Below are positions 9,263 to 15,717 of a DNA stretch of 44,874 nt, piece by piece. The first letter of the stretch is position 1. The number at the start of each line of letters is the position of its first letter. Below the pieces are notes generated by a model. That model had not been told where the DNA came from and searched no databases. It worked only from the letters and a program-made list of their open reading frames with translations. The DNA is from a virus: the IMG/VR virus record IMGVR_UViG_3300015360_000075, positions 1-44,874 of that record, one strand, 5' to 3'. Made by a program: the position numbers and the translations under genes.

Positions 9263-9470
9263 AGCGAAGCCCCCTTAACACTGTTGCGATGCGCTCAATA
9301 ACATCAGCTTTGTACCTACAGATATGCCAAGCATCATTCCCTGATACTTGGATCCTGGCTCCGAAGTAAACCAACGTGGACAACTTCCCGCTCCGCTTTC
9401 TGAGTCGTAACCGATACAACTTGATCGTTGCCAACTCTGTCTTTTCCTCGATCGATTGACGATTCACCAC
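9204..9470 (-). CDS. Possible overlapping small gene between terminase subunits (up to 88 aa)
   Basis: An open frame starts at GTG 9470, or GTG 9467 which has AGAGG six bases upstream. It overlaps the C-terminus of the small terminase and the N-terminus of the large terminase, and fills the 71-base gap between them. The middle (GNDAWHICRYKADVIERIATVL) looks protein-like, while the ends are arginine-rich. It may be real and translationally coupled, or a shadow frame. Confidence 0.3.
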   Translation of the reverse strand: MVNRQSIEEKTELATIKLYRLRLRKRSGKLSTLVYFGARIQVSGNDAWHICRYKADVIERIATVLRGLRFGIGTGKEGRASEVARREA

Positions 9471-10116
9471 TCACCTCTAGTTCCAGTTGCTTGATGCGCT
9501 CGTCGATACTCGACATCGTCTCGATCCCTTGATTTGCTTTAGACCGTGTGACGACGTTGACGTTCAAGTTCCGTTGCTCACTACGCTGCACCGCCATCCC
9601 CTTAACGCGATTGCTGACCTCAATAAGTGTCTTGAGAAGCAGATCGCCAGCCTTGGCATCCAGCTTCCCTTTCTTATCAGTGAGCGTGATCTCCGTTAGC
9701 TCCCACAACCGTTCAGTGCAGCGATAGAGGATTGCCTCCATCTCTTTCTGATACGCCTGCATCGGACGGATCATCCACGCGAACTTGGCTTCGTTCGTGA
9801 TGAACTTCTGATAGAAATACGGATCAGAACAAATGCCTGCATACACTGACGCACACACGATCTTCCCTGACCCCTTCCACATCATCTTCTCAAACTCACG
9901 CCAGAACGAGACCCTGAGCGCGTAATCCGTTGGCGTAGGCTGCGCCATACCCTTGAGCTGCGCCTCAGTCATCACCAGGAACTCGTCCGGCAAGTCCATC
10001 ACCGCCTGCTTCAGACGATCGCTCAGGAAGTTGATCAGACTAAAATGATCCGACTCATCACGTATCGAATAGGGCCGATCCGGGATTTCCCCCACCGGCA
10101 AAACGTCTTTGTTCAT
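9334..10116 (-). CDS. terS: Terminase small subunit (260 aa), putative
   Basis: The start chosen is ATG 10116, with GGAAGGGGA upstream; an in-frame ATG at 10155 is possible. The product is helical and has a central region at about 45-180 with many aromatic and charged residues (VSFWREFEKMMWKG), then a coiled-coil-like segment (SIDERIKQLELEV) and a polar tail. The call rests mainly on its place directly before the large terminase and on size; I cannot point to a diagnostic motif. It would recognise phage DNA and regulate the large subunit. Confidence 0.65.
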   Translation of the reverse strand: MNKDVLPVGEIPDRPYSIRDESDHFSLINFLSDRLKQAVMDLPDEFLVMTEAQLKGMAQPTPTDYALRVSFWREFEKMMWKGSGKIVCASVYAGICSDPYFYQKFITNEAKFAWMIRPMQAYQKEMEAILYRCTERLWELTEITLTDKKGKLDAKAGDLLLKTLIEVSNRVKGMAVQRSEQRNLNVNVVTRSKANQGIETMSSIDERIKQLELEVSGESSIDRGKDRVGNDQVVSVTTQKAEREVVHVGLLRSQDPSIRE

Positions 10117-10424
10117 CCATTCCCCTTCCGTCGACAGGCGGATAATCCCACCCACATTTGCTGCAACGTATCCACATCACCTGACCCGCCGAGTGCAAAT
10201 ACCCGACCTGTACCAACGACACCCGCCTACAGACCACCCCATGGTAGAGACGCCTCAAGATCATGCTCACCGTGCCGATACACTTCATGTACGACGACCC
10301 GATTGGTTTTCGGCGGGCGCCCCTGGCCCGCTACTTTTCTGCCTACATTTTCCTCAGATCCTATACCACTCCCTTTCCAAGGCATAGCCAGCGCCACTTT
10401 CAGGACCGTAAGCACCCGCCCAGA
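10117..10424 (-). other. Gap between Acb2-like unit and terminase; possible broken small gene
   Basis: This 308-base stretch holds no gene I can call with confidence. Two minus-strand frames each carry protein-like pieces. One (about 10386-10227) has a basic GRPPKT segment followed by VHEVYRHGEHDLEAS. The other (10288-10058) ends with IRCSKCGWDYPP, half of a zinc ribbon, and overlaps the terminase start. The two would join by a single frame change near 10250. It probably also contains the promoter for the late genes, but no clear -35/-10 pair was found. Confidence 0.25.
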
Positions 10425-10456
10425 CGCGAAAATGCCCAGCGAGACCAGCGCTGGGC
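10425..10456 (-). terminator. Intrinsic terminator upstream of the terminase genes
   Basis: A perfect 8-bp stem, GCCCAGCG (10434-10441) with CGCTGGGC (10449-10456) and a 7-base loop. Reading leftward it is followed by ATTTTCG. It lies about 60 bases after the Acb2-like gene and separates the first three minus-strand genes from the packaging and structural genes. Confidence 0.6.
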
Positions 10457-10514
10457 ACATTCATTTTGCTGACGGGGCCACGCACACGAAGGAGGGTGCT
10501 TCCATTCTACTCGA

Positions 10515-10790
10515 TCAATCGGTCTTACGTTCTGGCTGCTCCACGGTCATCAGATCCGAAACTACCTGCTGATCCCGGATCGCCTTGCCCACCCACATGT
10601 ACGCTTCCTCAAGCTTCGTCATCACCAGCGACCGCGCACGTCCTGCTGGCAACTCCAGGACCGACTTCTCCACCACCTGAAACAACGCCTTGAACTGACC
10701 TTGAACCTTGACGTTCGCCTCGTTATACCGCACGTAAGCAAACGTCTTCGACTCAACGCCCATCACCTTGTCACCACTCTCGACCGTCAT
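10515..10790 (-). CDS. Acb2-like candidate anti-CBASS cyclic-nucleotide sponge (91 aa)
   Basis: This small helical protein resembles the Acb2/Tad1-hairpin (DUF7681-type) family. An N-terminal aromatic-Asn pair (Y22-N23) is followed by a long helix, then LPAGRARSLVMTKLEEAYMW (49-66) and GKAIR (68-72). Known relatives carry G-R-x-x-x-L-A-L-T-K-L-E-E-A-x-x-W followed by N-A-A-I-A-R. Acb2 forms a hexamer that binds cyclic di- and trinucleotides and so blocks CBASS signalling. The match is made from memory of the family and not from a search; binding residues are only partly checked. It follows the DUF3310-like gene with a 2-base gap and is followed by a terminator. Confidence 0.55.
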   Translation of the reverse strand: MTVESGDKVMGVESKTFAYVRYNEANVKVQGQFKALFQVVEKSVLELPAGRARSLVMTKLEEAYMWVGKAIRDQQVVSDLMTVEQPERKTD

Positions 10791-10792
10791 AA

Positions 10793-11245
10793 CTAACTCC
10801 TGCTGGACGTCCCGGTGGACTCGATATCGATTAGCCTCGTCAACAACTGACGCGCCTCAAAAAGATCCTGGACGTTCTGACCAGCGGTACGCCACCTGAC
10901 GACCGCCGCTATAATGCCGCCGTCCGCAAAGCCAAGATCATGCTCCATGATAAAATCCACCGCCTTAGACGACGGAGACACTGGCGCACGCTGCGGAACA
11001 CCGCCACTGACGAACTTTTCACGGGCTTCCTCCGATCTACTCATCGCCTCCCTCGCCAAAGCATGGGCCTCTGCCTCGGCCTTCAAATTCACCTGCTGCA
11101 ACGTACCCTTCAGACCATCCACTGCGCCCATCCTCTGCGTGATCTCTGCGATCCGTCTCTGTACCCTCGCCTCTGACCGCTCTATCCTGGACCCGCCCTG
11201 CCTCTGTATATCTCGAATTTCGTCCATGATATCTGGATCCGGCAT
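10793..11245 (-). CDS. DUF3310-like protein with coiled-coil N-terminus (150 aa)
   Basis: ATG 11245 follows AGGAGG with 9-base spacing. Residues 1-75 are charged and heptad-like. Residues about 88-140 (AVDFIMEHDLGFADG, then VVRWRTAGQNVQDLFEARQLL) fit the DUF3310 pattern of phage proteins, in which a PxxFI..N...GN.IKY..R segment precedes D...A..YL. The G-N-I-I-K-Y core is altered here to GGIIAAV. DUF3310 function is unknown; it is common near nucleotide-metabolism genes. Confidence 0.6.
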   Translation of the reverse strand: MPDPDIMDEIRDIQRQGGSRIERSEARVQRRIAEITQRMGAVDGLKGTLQQVNLKAEAEAHALAREAMSRSEEAREKFVSGGVPQRAPVSPSSKAVDFIMEHDLGFADGGIIAAVVRWRTAGQNVQDLFEARQLLTRLIDIESTGTSSRS

Positions 11246-11369
11246 GACGCTTTTCCTCCTCGCGAAAGCACGCTACGCAGAGCGCATGTTGACTACCCAA
11301 CTTCAAAACGGCTGGCCCCTGGCGACATCGGTCGCACACCCATGGCCGCGACACGGACTTGGACTGCAC
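11037..11369 (-). CDS. Possible small zinc-ribbon frame overlapping two genes (110 aa)
   Basis: From GTG 11369 a third frame encodes CDRCRQGPAVLKL..HALCVACF, a well-formed CxxC...CxxC pair with about 18 residues between. It overlaps the end of the 96-aa gene and the start of the DUF3310-like gene, and runs on in an arginine/glutamate-rich tail to 11037. The zinc motif argues for a real short protein; the long overlap and weak ribosome site argue against it. Confidence 0.25.
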   Translation of the reverse strand: MQSKSVSRPWVCDRCRQGPAVLKLGSQHALCVACFREEEKRHAGSRYHGRNSRYTEAGRVQDRAVRGEGTETDRRDHAEDGRSGWSEGYVAAGEFEGRGRGPCFGEGGDE

Positions 11370-11583
11370 GCCCTGTGTCTTTGATGTACTGCATGACGAC
11401 TTCATCCACGTCTCCACTGACGAGCCCCACCACAGCCGCATTCCCCGCATCCGCCACCGCTGCGAGGAATTCCATCGTGGCCGCGACCTTTGGCATCGCC
11501 ACCTCATACGACTCACTCTCAGTAATCTGAACGCCTGAGTGCTTGAAAACCAGCGCGGCGACTTGATTGAACGCCTCGACCAT
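11293..11583 (-). CDS. Hypothetical protein, first gene of the minus unit (96 aa)
   Basis: ATG 11583 has GGAGG at a 7-base spacing. It is a small Ala/Val-rich protein, probably helical (VAATMEFLAAVADAGNAAVV). I do not recognise a family. It is the promoter-proximal gene of the leftward unit and diverges from the rightward unit, so early expression is likely. Confidence 0.65.
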   Translation of the reverse strand: MVEAFNQVAALVFKHSGVQITESESYEVAMPKVAATMEFLAAVADAGNAAVVGLVSGDVDEVVMQYIKDTGRAVQVRVAAMGVRPMSPGASRFEVG

Positions 11584-11595
11584 GCTTACCCTCCT

Positions 11596-11629
11596 AAGGC
11601 CTTGACTCATGGCCTTTGACTTTTATGCC
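11596..11629 (+). promoter_or_regulatory. Candidate divergent control region: promoter plus inverted repeat
   Basis: The 96 bases between the two diverging units hold a sigma70-like pair for the rightward unit: TTGACT (11602-11607) and TATGCC (11624-11629), 16 bases apart. The -35 sits in the loop of an inverted repeat AAGGCC (11596-11601) / GGCCTT (11611-11616), which could be an operator, and GGCCTTGAC/GGCCTTTGAC is also directly repeated. This is inferred from sequence match only. Confidence 0.4.
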
Positions 11630-11679
11630 CTTGTGGGGCAATGCTTTCAAGACCATCTTCACCAATCACAGGCAACACC

Positions 11680-12018
11680 ATGAATCAAAACCTCTCCCAA
11701 CTTGTTGAGGGCTGCGTTGACACACACGTCACCGCATCCTCGACTAGAGATGCACGGAGCAACTTCCGTGCGCTAATAACCCATGCTTACGAACTAGGAG
11801 CCAAAGATGCCCACGAAGAAATCGCCAGTCGCCAAAACGGCAGCATCCAAAAAGAAGTCGACCAAAGCCAAGCCAAAGGCCAAAGCGAAGGTCGCGAAAA
11901 AAGCGACCAAGCCAACGTCCGCCAAAAAGAAGGCGTCAGCGTCGACCAAGCCACCCTACGAAATGTATTGAGTACGTCGGAGCTCGCCATTCAAAAGGCT
12001 GCTCTCGCCAAACTCTAG
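11680..12018 (+). CDS. Hypothetical protein, first gene of the plus unit (112 aa)
   Basis: ATG 11680 is preferred over ATG 11641, which lies close to the likely promoter; the ribosome site is weak (AGG). Residues 1-45 are ordinary, with helix-like ITHAYELGAKDAHEEI. Residues 45-90 are Gln/Lys/Glu-rich, and in part this reflects a lysine-rich gene in another frame. The last 20 residues (LSTSELAIQKAALAKL) look helical. Family is unknown. Confidence 0.55.
   Translation: MNQNLSQLVEGCVDTHVTASSTRDARSNFRALITHAYELGAKDAHEEIASRQNGSIQKEVDQSQAKGQSEGREKSDQANVRQKEGVSVDQATLRNVLSTSELAIQKAALAKL
11807..11971 (+). CDS. Lysine/alanine-rich histone-H1-like peptide nested in another gene (54 aa)
   Basis: ATG 11807 has an excellent site (AGGAG, 6 bases). 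The product starts MPTKKSPVAKTAASKKKSTK and continues with AKPKAKAKVAKKATKP-type repeats, a strongly basic KAK/KKA composition like histone H1 tails and AlgP-type bacterial DNA-binding proteins. It lies wholly inside the 112-aa frame, shifted by one. A role in binding phage or host DNA is plausible but inferred from composition alone. Confidence 0.6.
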   Translation: MPTKKSPVAKTAASKKKSTKAKPKAKAKVAKKATKPTSAKKKASASTKPPYEMY

Positions 12019-12026
12019 ACACGGCC

Positions 12027-12056
12027 AAGCCAAGCGGTGTGTGTGCCGCTTGGCTT
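12027..12056 (+). other. Perfect 11-bp stem-loop after the first plus genes
   Basis: AAGCCAAGCGG (12027-12037) and CCGCTTGGCTT (12046-12056) enclose a TGTGTGTG loop. No T-run follows, so it may be a processing or stability stem, or a factor-dependent terminator, between the first genes and the next operon section. Confidence 0.55.
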
Positions 12057-12103
12057 AGCCCGTCCCCCCGCCCCGCTCATGTATTGGATTCGCGGAGACT
12101 ACC

Positions 12104-12250
12104 ATGGGACTCATGACCAGAACACTGCAACCTGTTCCAAAGCAAACCTCAGTACGCACCGCCCACACCTATGGCTTCATCCAGGGATTCGCCACAGGTA
12201 TCACCGTCATCGTCGTTGCGATCTCATGCTGGATCTGGATCAACACATGA
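12104..12250 (+). CDS. Single-pass membrane micro-protein (48 aa)
   Basis: ATG 12104 has GGAG upstream (GCGGAGACTACC). After a polar N-terminus, residues about 25-46 (GFATGITVIVVAISCWIWI) form one clear transmembrane helix. It overlaps the next start in an ATGA. Small single-pass proteins early in phage operons often target the host envelope or block superinfection, but no specific function can be assigned. Confidence 0.6.
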   Translation: MGLMTRTLQPVPKQTSVRTAHTYGFIQGFATGITVIVVAISCWIWINT

Positions 12251-12429
12251 ACCAATGGTCAAAGCCCGAGGACTACATCGAGGTCCTCGACGACCGCGAG
12301 TACATCACCCTCGTCCTCAAACAACCGTCAGGCGCAGCTAGGGTCATTCACCTCAAGCCGCACGACGCGGACTACATCGTCCGTCAGCTCACGCTGCTTC
12401 TCCAAAAGCGCAGTCTAGAGACGCAATGA
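12247..12429 (+). CDS. Hypothetical protein (60 aa)
   Basis: The ATG overlaps the previous stop (ATGA), and its own stop overlaps the next ATG in the same way, so translation is probably coupled. A compact alternating-strand pattern (YIEVLDDREYITLVLKQP) is followed by a helix (DADYIVRQLTLLLQK). No family recognised. Confidence 0.65.
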   Translation: MNQWSKPEDYIEVLDDREYITLVLKQPSGAARVIHLKPHDADYIVRQLTLLLQKRSLETQ

Positions 12430-12659
12430 CCGACAGCGTGCGTCTGAACCACTGTCTTCGATGCGCTAAGCTATTCGTCCTCGGAGACCTCTACATGGAC
12501 TTCTGCAAAGCATGTCTACAAAACCACTACGCCGACTGCCAGAGGACCCTGGCCAACTACTTGTTGACACAGCATGCGCCGCAGCCATGCGCCAAAGCGA
12601 CTTCGACAACATCACGTCCTATCTCCGCTGGGCCAAAAAAGAAGTCGAGCCCTACATAG
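12426..12659 (+). CDS. Small zinc-finger-like protein (77 aa)
   Basis: The N-terminus carries CLRCAKLF then CKAC, a CxxC...CxxC pair about 18 residues apart, with a His and another Cys close behind (NHYADC). The C-terminus is Ser/Thr/Lys-rich and overlaps the next gene by 73 bases, so the real end of the functional part is uncertain. It may bind nucleic acid or a host protein. Confidence 0.5.
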   Translation: MTDSVRLNHCLRCAKLFVLGDLYMDFCKACLQNHYADCQRTLANYLLTQHAPQPCAKATSTTSRPISAGPKKKSSPT

Positions 12660-12919
12660 TGACAAATAAGCTGAAGCTGCGTGACGAGCACAAGTCATTC
12701 CTGATGTACGGCTTCATCGCTGAAACAGGACTGCTTCCCTCCGCATGTCAGCTTATCGAGCGTCACACCGCAGACGACATCATCTGGATCTTTGAACCGA
12801 AGGACGAACTAGACCACGTCCTCCAAGAAGCACTCCGCGAGCGTGACGGTGAGATCACTCTTCTCCGCGAACGCCTCAAACACGCCCAACAACAGATCGC
12901 TCGCTTGAAAGGCGTCTAA
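12587..12919 (+). CDS. Hypothetical protein with C-terminal coiled coil (110 aa)
   Basis: ATG 12587 is chosen as the first start of the part that looks folded; an in-frame ATG at 12512 gives 135 aa. Neither has a good ribosome site. Residues 1-70 are helical with aromatic residues (YLRWAKKEVEPYI), and residues 75-110 form a charged heptad-like helix (RERDGEITLLRERLKHAQQQI). The stop overlaps the next ATG (TAATG). Family unknown. Confidence 0.6.
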   Translation: MRQSDFDNITSYLRWAKKEVEPYIVTNKLKLRDEHKSFLMYGFIAETGLLPSACQLIERHTADDIIWIFEPKDELDHVLQEALRERDGEITLLRERLKHAQQQIARLKGV

Positions 12920-13176
12920 TGAATCACGAAGCCTTCGTCGACAGACAGATCGAGCAGATTGACAGCATCCTCTCCATCGTGGACGAGTACGAGCTCCGTC
13001 GCCAGATTGACCATCGCTCACTGCTCGCCATGTACCGTCGAACACTTGTACGACTACGCGAGGCAGAACGCTTCTGTGTTGCTGCCAAAGCCCTGGCCTA
13101 CTACAAGGCCCCACTCGAAATCGTTATCACTGCCCTGGACGCCTGGGAACGTGTAGCGACGAGGGAATCCCCGTGA
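12919..13176 (+). CDS. Hypothetical helical protein (85 aa)
   Basis: It starts in a TAATG overlap with the gene before and ends in a GTGA overlap with the gene after. The whole chain is predicted by eye to be helical (DRQIEQIDSILSIVDEY, MYRRTLVRLREAERF) and is short and charged. It belongs to the same coupled cluster of small genes. No family recognised. Confidence 0.65.
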   Translation: MNHEAFVDRQIEQIDSILSIVDEYELRRQIDHRSLLAMYRRTLVRLREAERFCVAAKALAYYKAPLEIVITALDAWERVATRESP

Positions 13177-13361
13177 CACCGACCTCGAAACGTCGCGTAC
13201 ACAAACTCGAAACCGAGGAACATGGTGAACGCTTCGAGTATCACTGGATCCTTTGTCTTGACGCCGAGCGCTTCAACGAACCATACGGATACTCTCGCGA
13301 GTATCACTACAGCGACCATTGGCCTGACATCACTTGTAAGCACTGCCTGAGGAAACGATGA
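13173..13361 (+). CDS. Small protein with C-terminal CKHC motif (62 aa)
   Basis: GTG start within a GTGA overlap; the stop overlaps the next ATG. The middle is rich in Tyr, Trp and His (YGYSREYHYSDHWPDITCKHC), with a single CxxC near the end that could be half of a metal site completed by the His residues. Function unknown. Confidence 0.6.
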   Translation: MTPTSKRRVHKLETEEHGERFEYHWILCLDAERFNEPYGYSREYHYSDHWPDITCKHCLRKR

Positions 13362-13639
13362 CTAACACCGTGAAATCCGATGCTCAACTTCGATTCGATA
13401 AAACACTAGAAGTCCTCGCCCTCCTGTGGGCCGAGACCATCAAACGCCTTTCAGCGACACAAGCTCAACGTGACCATGAGCGAGCTGAGAATGCACACCT
13501 ATGGCGTGTGTACGATGCTGCCGTTGCTTTCGTCGCAGCTTACGTCGCGCCGGGAAATGCAGGAAGAGAGTCCCTCGACTTACAGGACGCACTCTCCAGA
13601 GTACCGCCGCGTGGCGAAAAGGAAGACCAGGATGGTTGA
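13358..13639 (+). CDS. Hypothetical coiled-coil protein (93 aa)
   Basis: ATGA overlap with the previous gene. Residues 8-50 form a long charged helix (LLWAETIKRLSATQAQRDHERAEN), followed by an Ala-rich helix and a short polar tail. The last part overlaps the next coiled-coil gene by 8 bases. Both may be partners or paralogues built on the QRD/RDHERAE pattern; no family is recognised. Confidence 0.65.
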   Translation: MTNTVKSDAQLRFDKTLEVLALLWAETIKRLSATQAQRDHERAENAHLWRVYDAAVAFVAAYVAPGNAGRESLDLQDALSRVPPRGEKEDQDG

Positions 13640-14237
13640 CATTTCTAAAGGCCTAAAGATGTCCTCACTCCTCGCCCAGTTTAAGAAACAGGAAGCACGC
13701 GAGACCGAAATGTGCATGAACTTAATGACAGCCCGTGACGCTGCGCTGACCGAATGCGACAGGTTGCGCGCCGAGCGTGACGATGCGATTGCTGAAGCCG
13801 CCAAGGCTAACTCTGCTTACTCGTCAGCTGATTTAATTAAAGCGACAATAGCCGGTACTCGCTTCGCAAATGAAGTGCAGGCAATCAAAAACCAGCGTGA
13901 CAGTGCATTAGCTGAGCGTGACATATACGGTGCCGAAGTTGTCCGCCTGATTGAACGCAACACCGACTTGATTATCCAACGTGACGCTGCGCTGGCTGAG
14001 CGCGACTGCCTACAAGGACAGCGCGACGCTCAACGGGCATGCCATCACACTTTGATTGTCGAGCTGAGCAACTTCCTGAGCGCCTTTGACTCGTACCATG
14101 AGATTCGATGTGCGGAGTCATCGTCGACTCAAAGAGCGCGGGACGCAAAGGAAGCGATGTTTTCGGCTGCACAACAGGCACGACAATTGTTCGCCGCCGT
14201 GCCGGCGCGTGACGGGAAGGGGACGGAATCGGAATGA
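13632..14237 (+). CDS. Long coiled-coil protein with RDAALAERD repeats (201 aa)
   Basis: ATG 13632 follows AGG just upstream and overlaps the previous gene. Residues 25-140 repeat a unit of the form RDxALAERDxL three to four times (RDAALTECDRL, RDSALAERDIY, RDAALAERDCL), typical of a long parallel coiled coil. The C-terminal 40 residues are Ala/Arg-rich. Repetitive coiled coils of this kind are common in phage early regions and their roles are mostly unknown; it could be a scaffold or an inhibitor that binds a host complex. Confidence 0.7.
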   Translation: MVDISKGLKMSSLLAQFKKQEARETEMCMNLMTARDAALTECDRLRAERDDAIAEAAKANSAYSSADLIKATIAGTRFANEVQAIKNQRDSALAERDIYGAEVVRLIERNTDLIIQRDAALAERDCLQGQRDAQRACHHTLIVELSNFLSAFDSYHEIRCAESSSTQRARDAKEAMFSAAQQARQLFAAVPARDGKGTESE

Positions 14238-14749
14238 GACTCCGCGTCGTTCCGGCGACATTGGCTCAGGCTAACGAAGTCGTGCATTTGCTTCACAGGC
14301 ACCACAAACCCGCGCAAGGACATCGCTTCTCTCTGCTAGTCGTTAATAAAGATGGAGTTGTTGTTGGTGCCTGTATTGTTGGGCGCCCCGTAGCGCGCAT
14401 GGTTGACCAGTACAACGTTTTTGAAGTGACTCGTCTCGTGACAAATGGAACACAGAACGCATGCAGTATCCTGTATGCCGCAGCGGCACGCGCTGCGCTG
14501 GCGATGGGTGCGGAGAAAATTCAAACGTATATCCTGTGCAGTGAGCCCGGTACGTCTCTCCGAGCCTCCGGCTGGTTTGCCGAGGGAGGCGTCGTCGGGC
14601 GCGACTGGAACACATCCGCTCGAAACGGGCGTCGCACTGACCAGCCGATGGACGATAAGCAGCGCTGGGCCAAACAACTTAACCCGAAGGTTTATAGGCA
14701 GCCTCCCGTTGACGCAGGCACCGGACAGGAAGGGAGAGCAGGACGATGA
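14234..14749 (+). CDS. XF1762-family protein, GNAT-like (171 aa)
   Basis: The sequence pattern matches the XF1762 family of phage and prophage proteins: MRLRVVPATLAQAN, HRHHKPAQGHRFSL, VVGACIVGRPVAR, EVTRLVTNGT.NACS.LY and EPGTSLRASGW. The fold is thought to be GNAT-like, and the conserved HHKP and NACS segments may form the active site. The substrate is unknown. The last ~20 residues (GTGQEGRAGR) are polar and variable. It is coupled on both sides by ATGA overlaps. The family is established; the enzymatic role is inferred. Confidence 0.8.
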   Translation: MRLRVVPATLAQANEVVHLLHRHHKPAQGHRFSLLVVNKDGVVVGACIVGRPVARMVDQYNVFEVTRLVTNGTQNACSILYAAAARAALAMGAEKIQTYILCSEPGTSLRASGWFAEGGVVGRDWNTSARNGRRTDQPMDDKQRWAKQLNPKVYRQPPVDAGTGQEGRAGR

Positions 14750-14982
14750 TTGACTGGCCATCACGCCCCTGCGGCGAATCACTCCAATACAAACTTGATC
14801 CCATCATCGCCCAGCGCGTAAAAGAGCTACGCCTTGGCCTCAACGGTAATCGCGTCCACTCCTGGCGAGCTCTCGCGTGCAAAGTAATCGGCTGGGAATG
14901 TCAACACACGGGATCTGAACTAGAGACACTGGCGCAGTGGACTCTCGACGAACATTGGGAAACCAGGGAGCACCACCAGTGA
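14746..14982 (+). CDS. Hypothetical protein (78 aa)
   Basis: It starts within an ATGA overlap and ends in a GTGA overlap. A central segment (IIAQRVKELRLGLNGNRVHSWRALACKVIGW) could be a helix-turn-helix-like DNA-binding unit, followed by a Trp-rich acidic helix (TLAQWTLDEHWETREH). Similar short proteins follow XF1762-type genes in some phages, as far as I recall. No firm function. Confidence 0.65.
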   Translation: MIDWPSRPCGESLQYKLDPIIAQRVKELRLGLNGNRVHSWRALACKVIGWECQHTGSELETLAQWTLDEHWETREHHQ

Positions 14983-15134
14983 CCATCAACCTATTCACCG
15001 AAACCCTATCTGTCGCTGAGCTGCAACGCATCATCGCTCGACTGATCGACTACCTGGAACTCGAAGCCTCACGCCGCCCCGACGACCCAACACCAAGAAG
15101 TCTCCGTCTCGTGCCAAAGGAACCCACGACATGA
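14979..15134 (+). CDS. Hypothetical small protein (51 aa)
   Basis: The start is GTG 14979 in a GTGA overlap. It is a short amphipathic helix (VAELQRIIARLIDYLELEA) followed by a basic proline-rich tail. It is too small for a family call and kept because it fits the coupled gene pattern. Confidence 0.5.
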   Translation: MTINLFTETLSVAELQRIIARLIDYLELEASRRPDDPTPRSLRLVPKEPTT

Positions 15135-15166
15135 GTAGACTCTCGCCGAGAAGGACACTCTGACCG

Positions 15167-15442
15167 ATGACCACCCTCGACACGATGACTGACGACGAGA
15201 TCACTCACCTGGAGTATGCCTGTGCCACCAACCCCGCACGCCTCATCTGCGACGGGTCCGTACTCCCACGACTGCTCCACACAGTACGCACCGCCCAGAG
15301 AGAACGTGACCAAGCCATGGCTCTCAACGACGCTCTCTGGGACGTCCGCGAAGCAGCACAACGCTACCTCACCAACAACAACCTCAACCAACACGACATC
15401 GAAGACGCCATCCTCAACACGCCACGGAGACCACGACGTTGA
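15167..15442 (+). CDS. Hypothetical acidic/helical protein (91 aa)
   Basis: ATG 15167, 32 bases after the previous gene. The N-terminus is acidic (MTTLDTMTDDEITHLEY), the middle has helical charged segments (LLHTVRTAQRERDQA), and the C-terminus is basic (PRRPRR). Its stop overlaps the next TTG start. Function unknown. Confidence 0.6.
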   Translation: MTTLDTMTDDEITHLEYACATNPARLICDGSVLPRLLHTVRTAQRERDQAMALNDALWDVREAAQRYLTNNNLNQHDIEDAILNTPRRPRR

Positions 15443-15717
15443 GCGCCACATACTACACCGACACTGAGTACACCCTCTGCCTGCGCGGCGGGGACATCTG
15501 CCTCGTCACCCAAGCTGGCTACTTCTATCTGAGCGCACGTCAAGCCCTCGCTATCGGCAACGCCGCGATCAAGGCCGCCAACGAGTACCTCGCCACCGCG
15601 GCCCAAGAGCTTCCACCCCCAATGACCAGATGCCGCATCTGCAACAACCTCCACAACCTCCCCGCAGAGACATGCTCCCTTGGCTGCTACTACAAGTTCA
15701 AGAGACACGAGCCATGA
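15439..15717 (+). CDS. Small protein with C-terminal zinc-ribbon-like motif (92 aa)
   Basis: The start is TTG 15439 within a TTGA overlap. Residues 5-45 look beta-rich then helical (LCLRGGDICLVTQAGYFYLS, ARQALAIGNAAIKAANEYL). Residues 65-83 carry CRIC...C...C (CRICNNLHN, ETCSLGC), a compact four-Cys site. The stop overlaps the next ATG. It may bind nucleic acid; the family is unknown. Confidence 0.6.
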   Translation: MSATYYTDTEYTLCLRGGDICLVTQAGYFYLSARQALAIGNAAIKAANEYLATAAQELPPPMTRCRICNNLHNLPAETCSLGCYYKFKRHEP

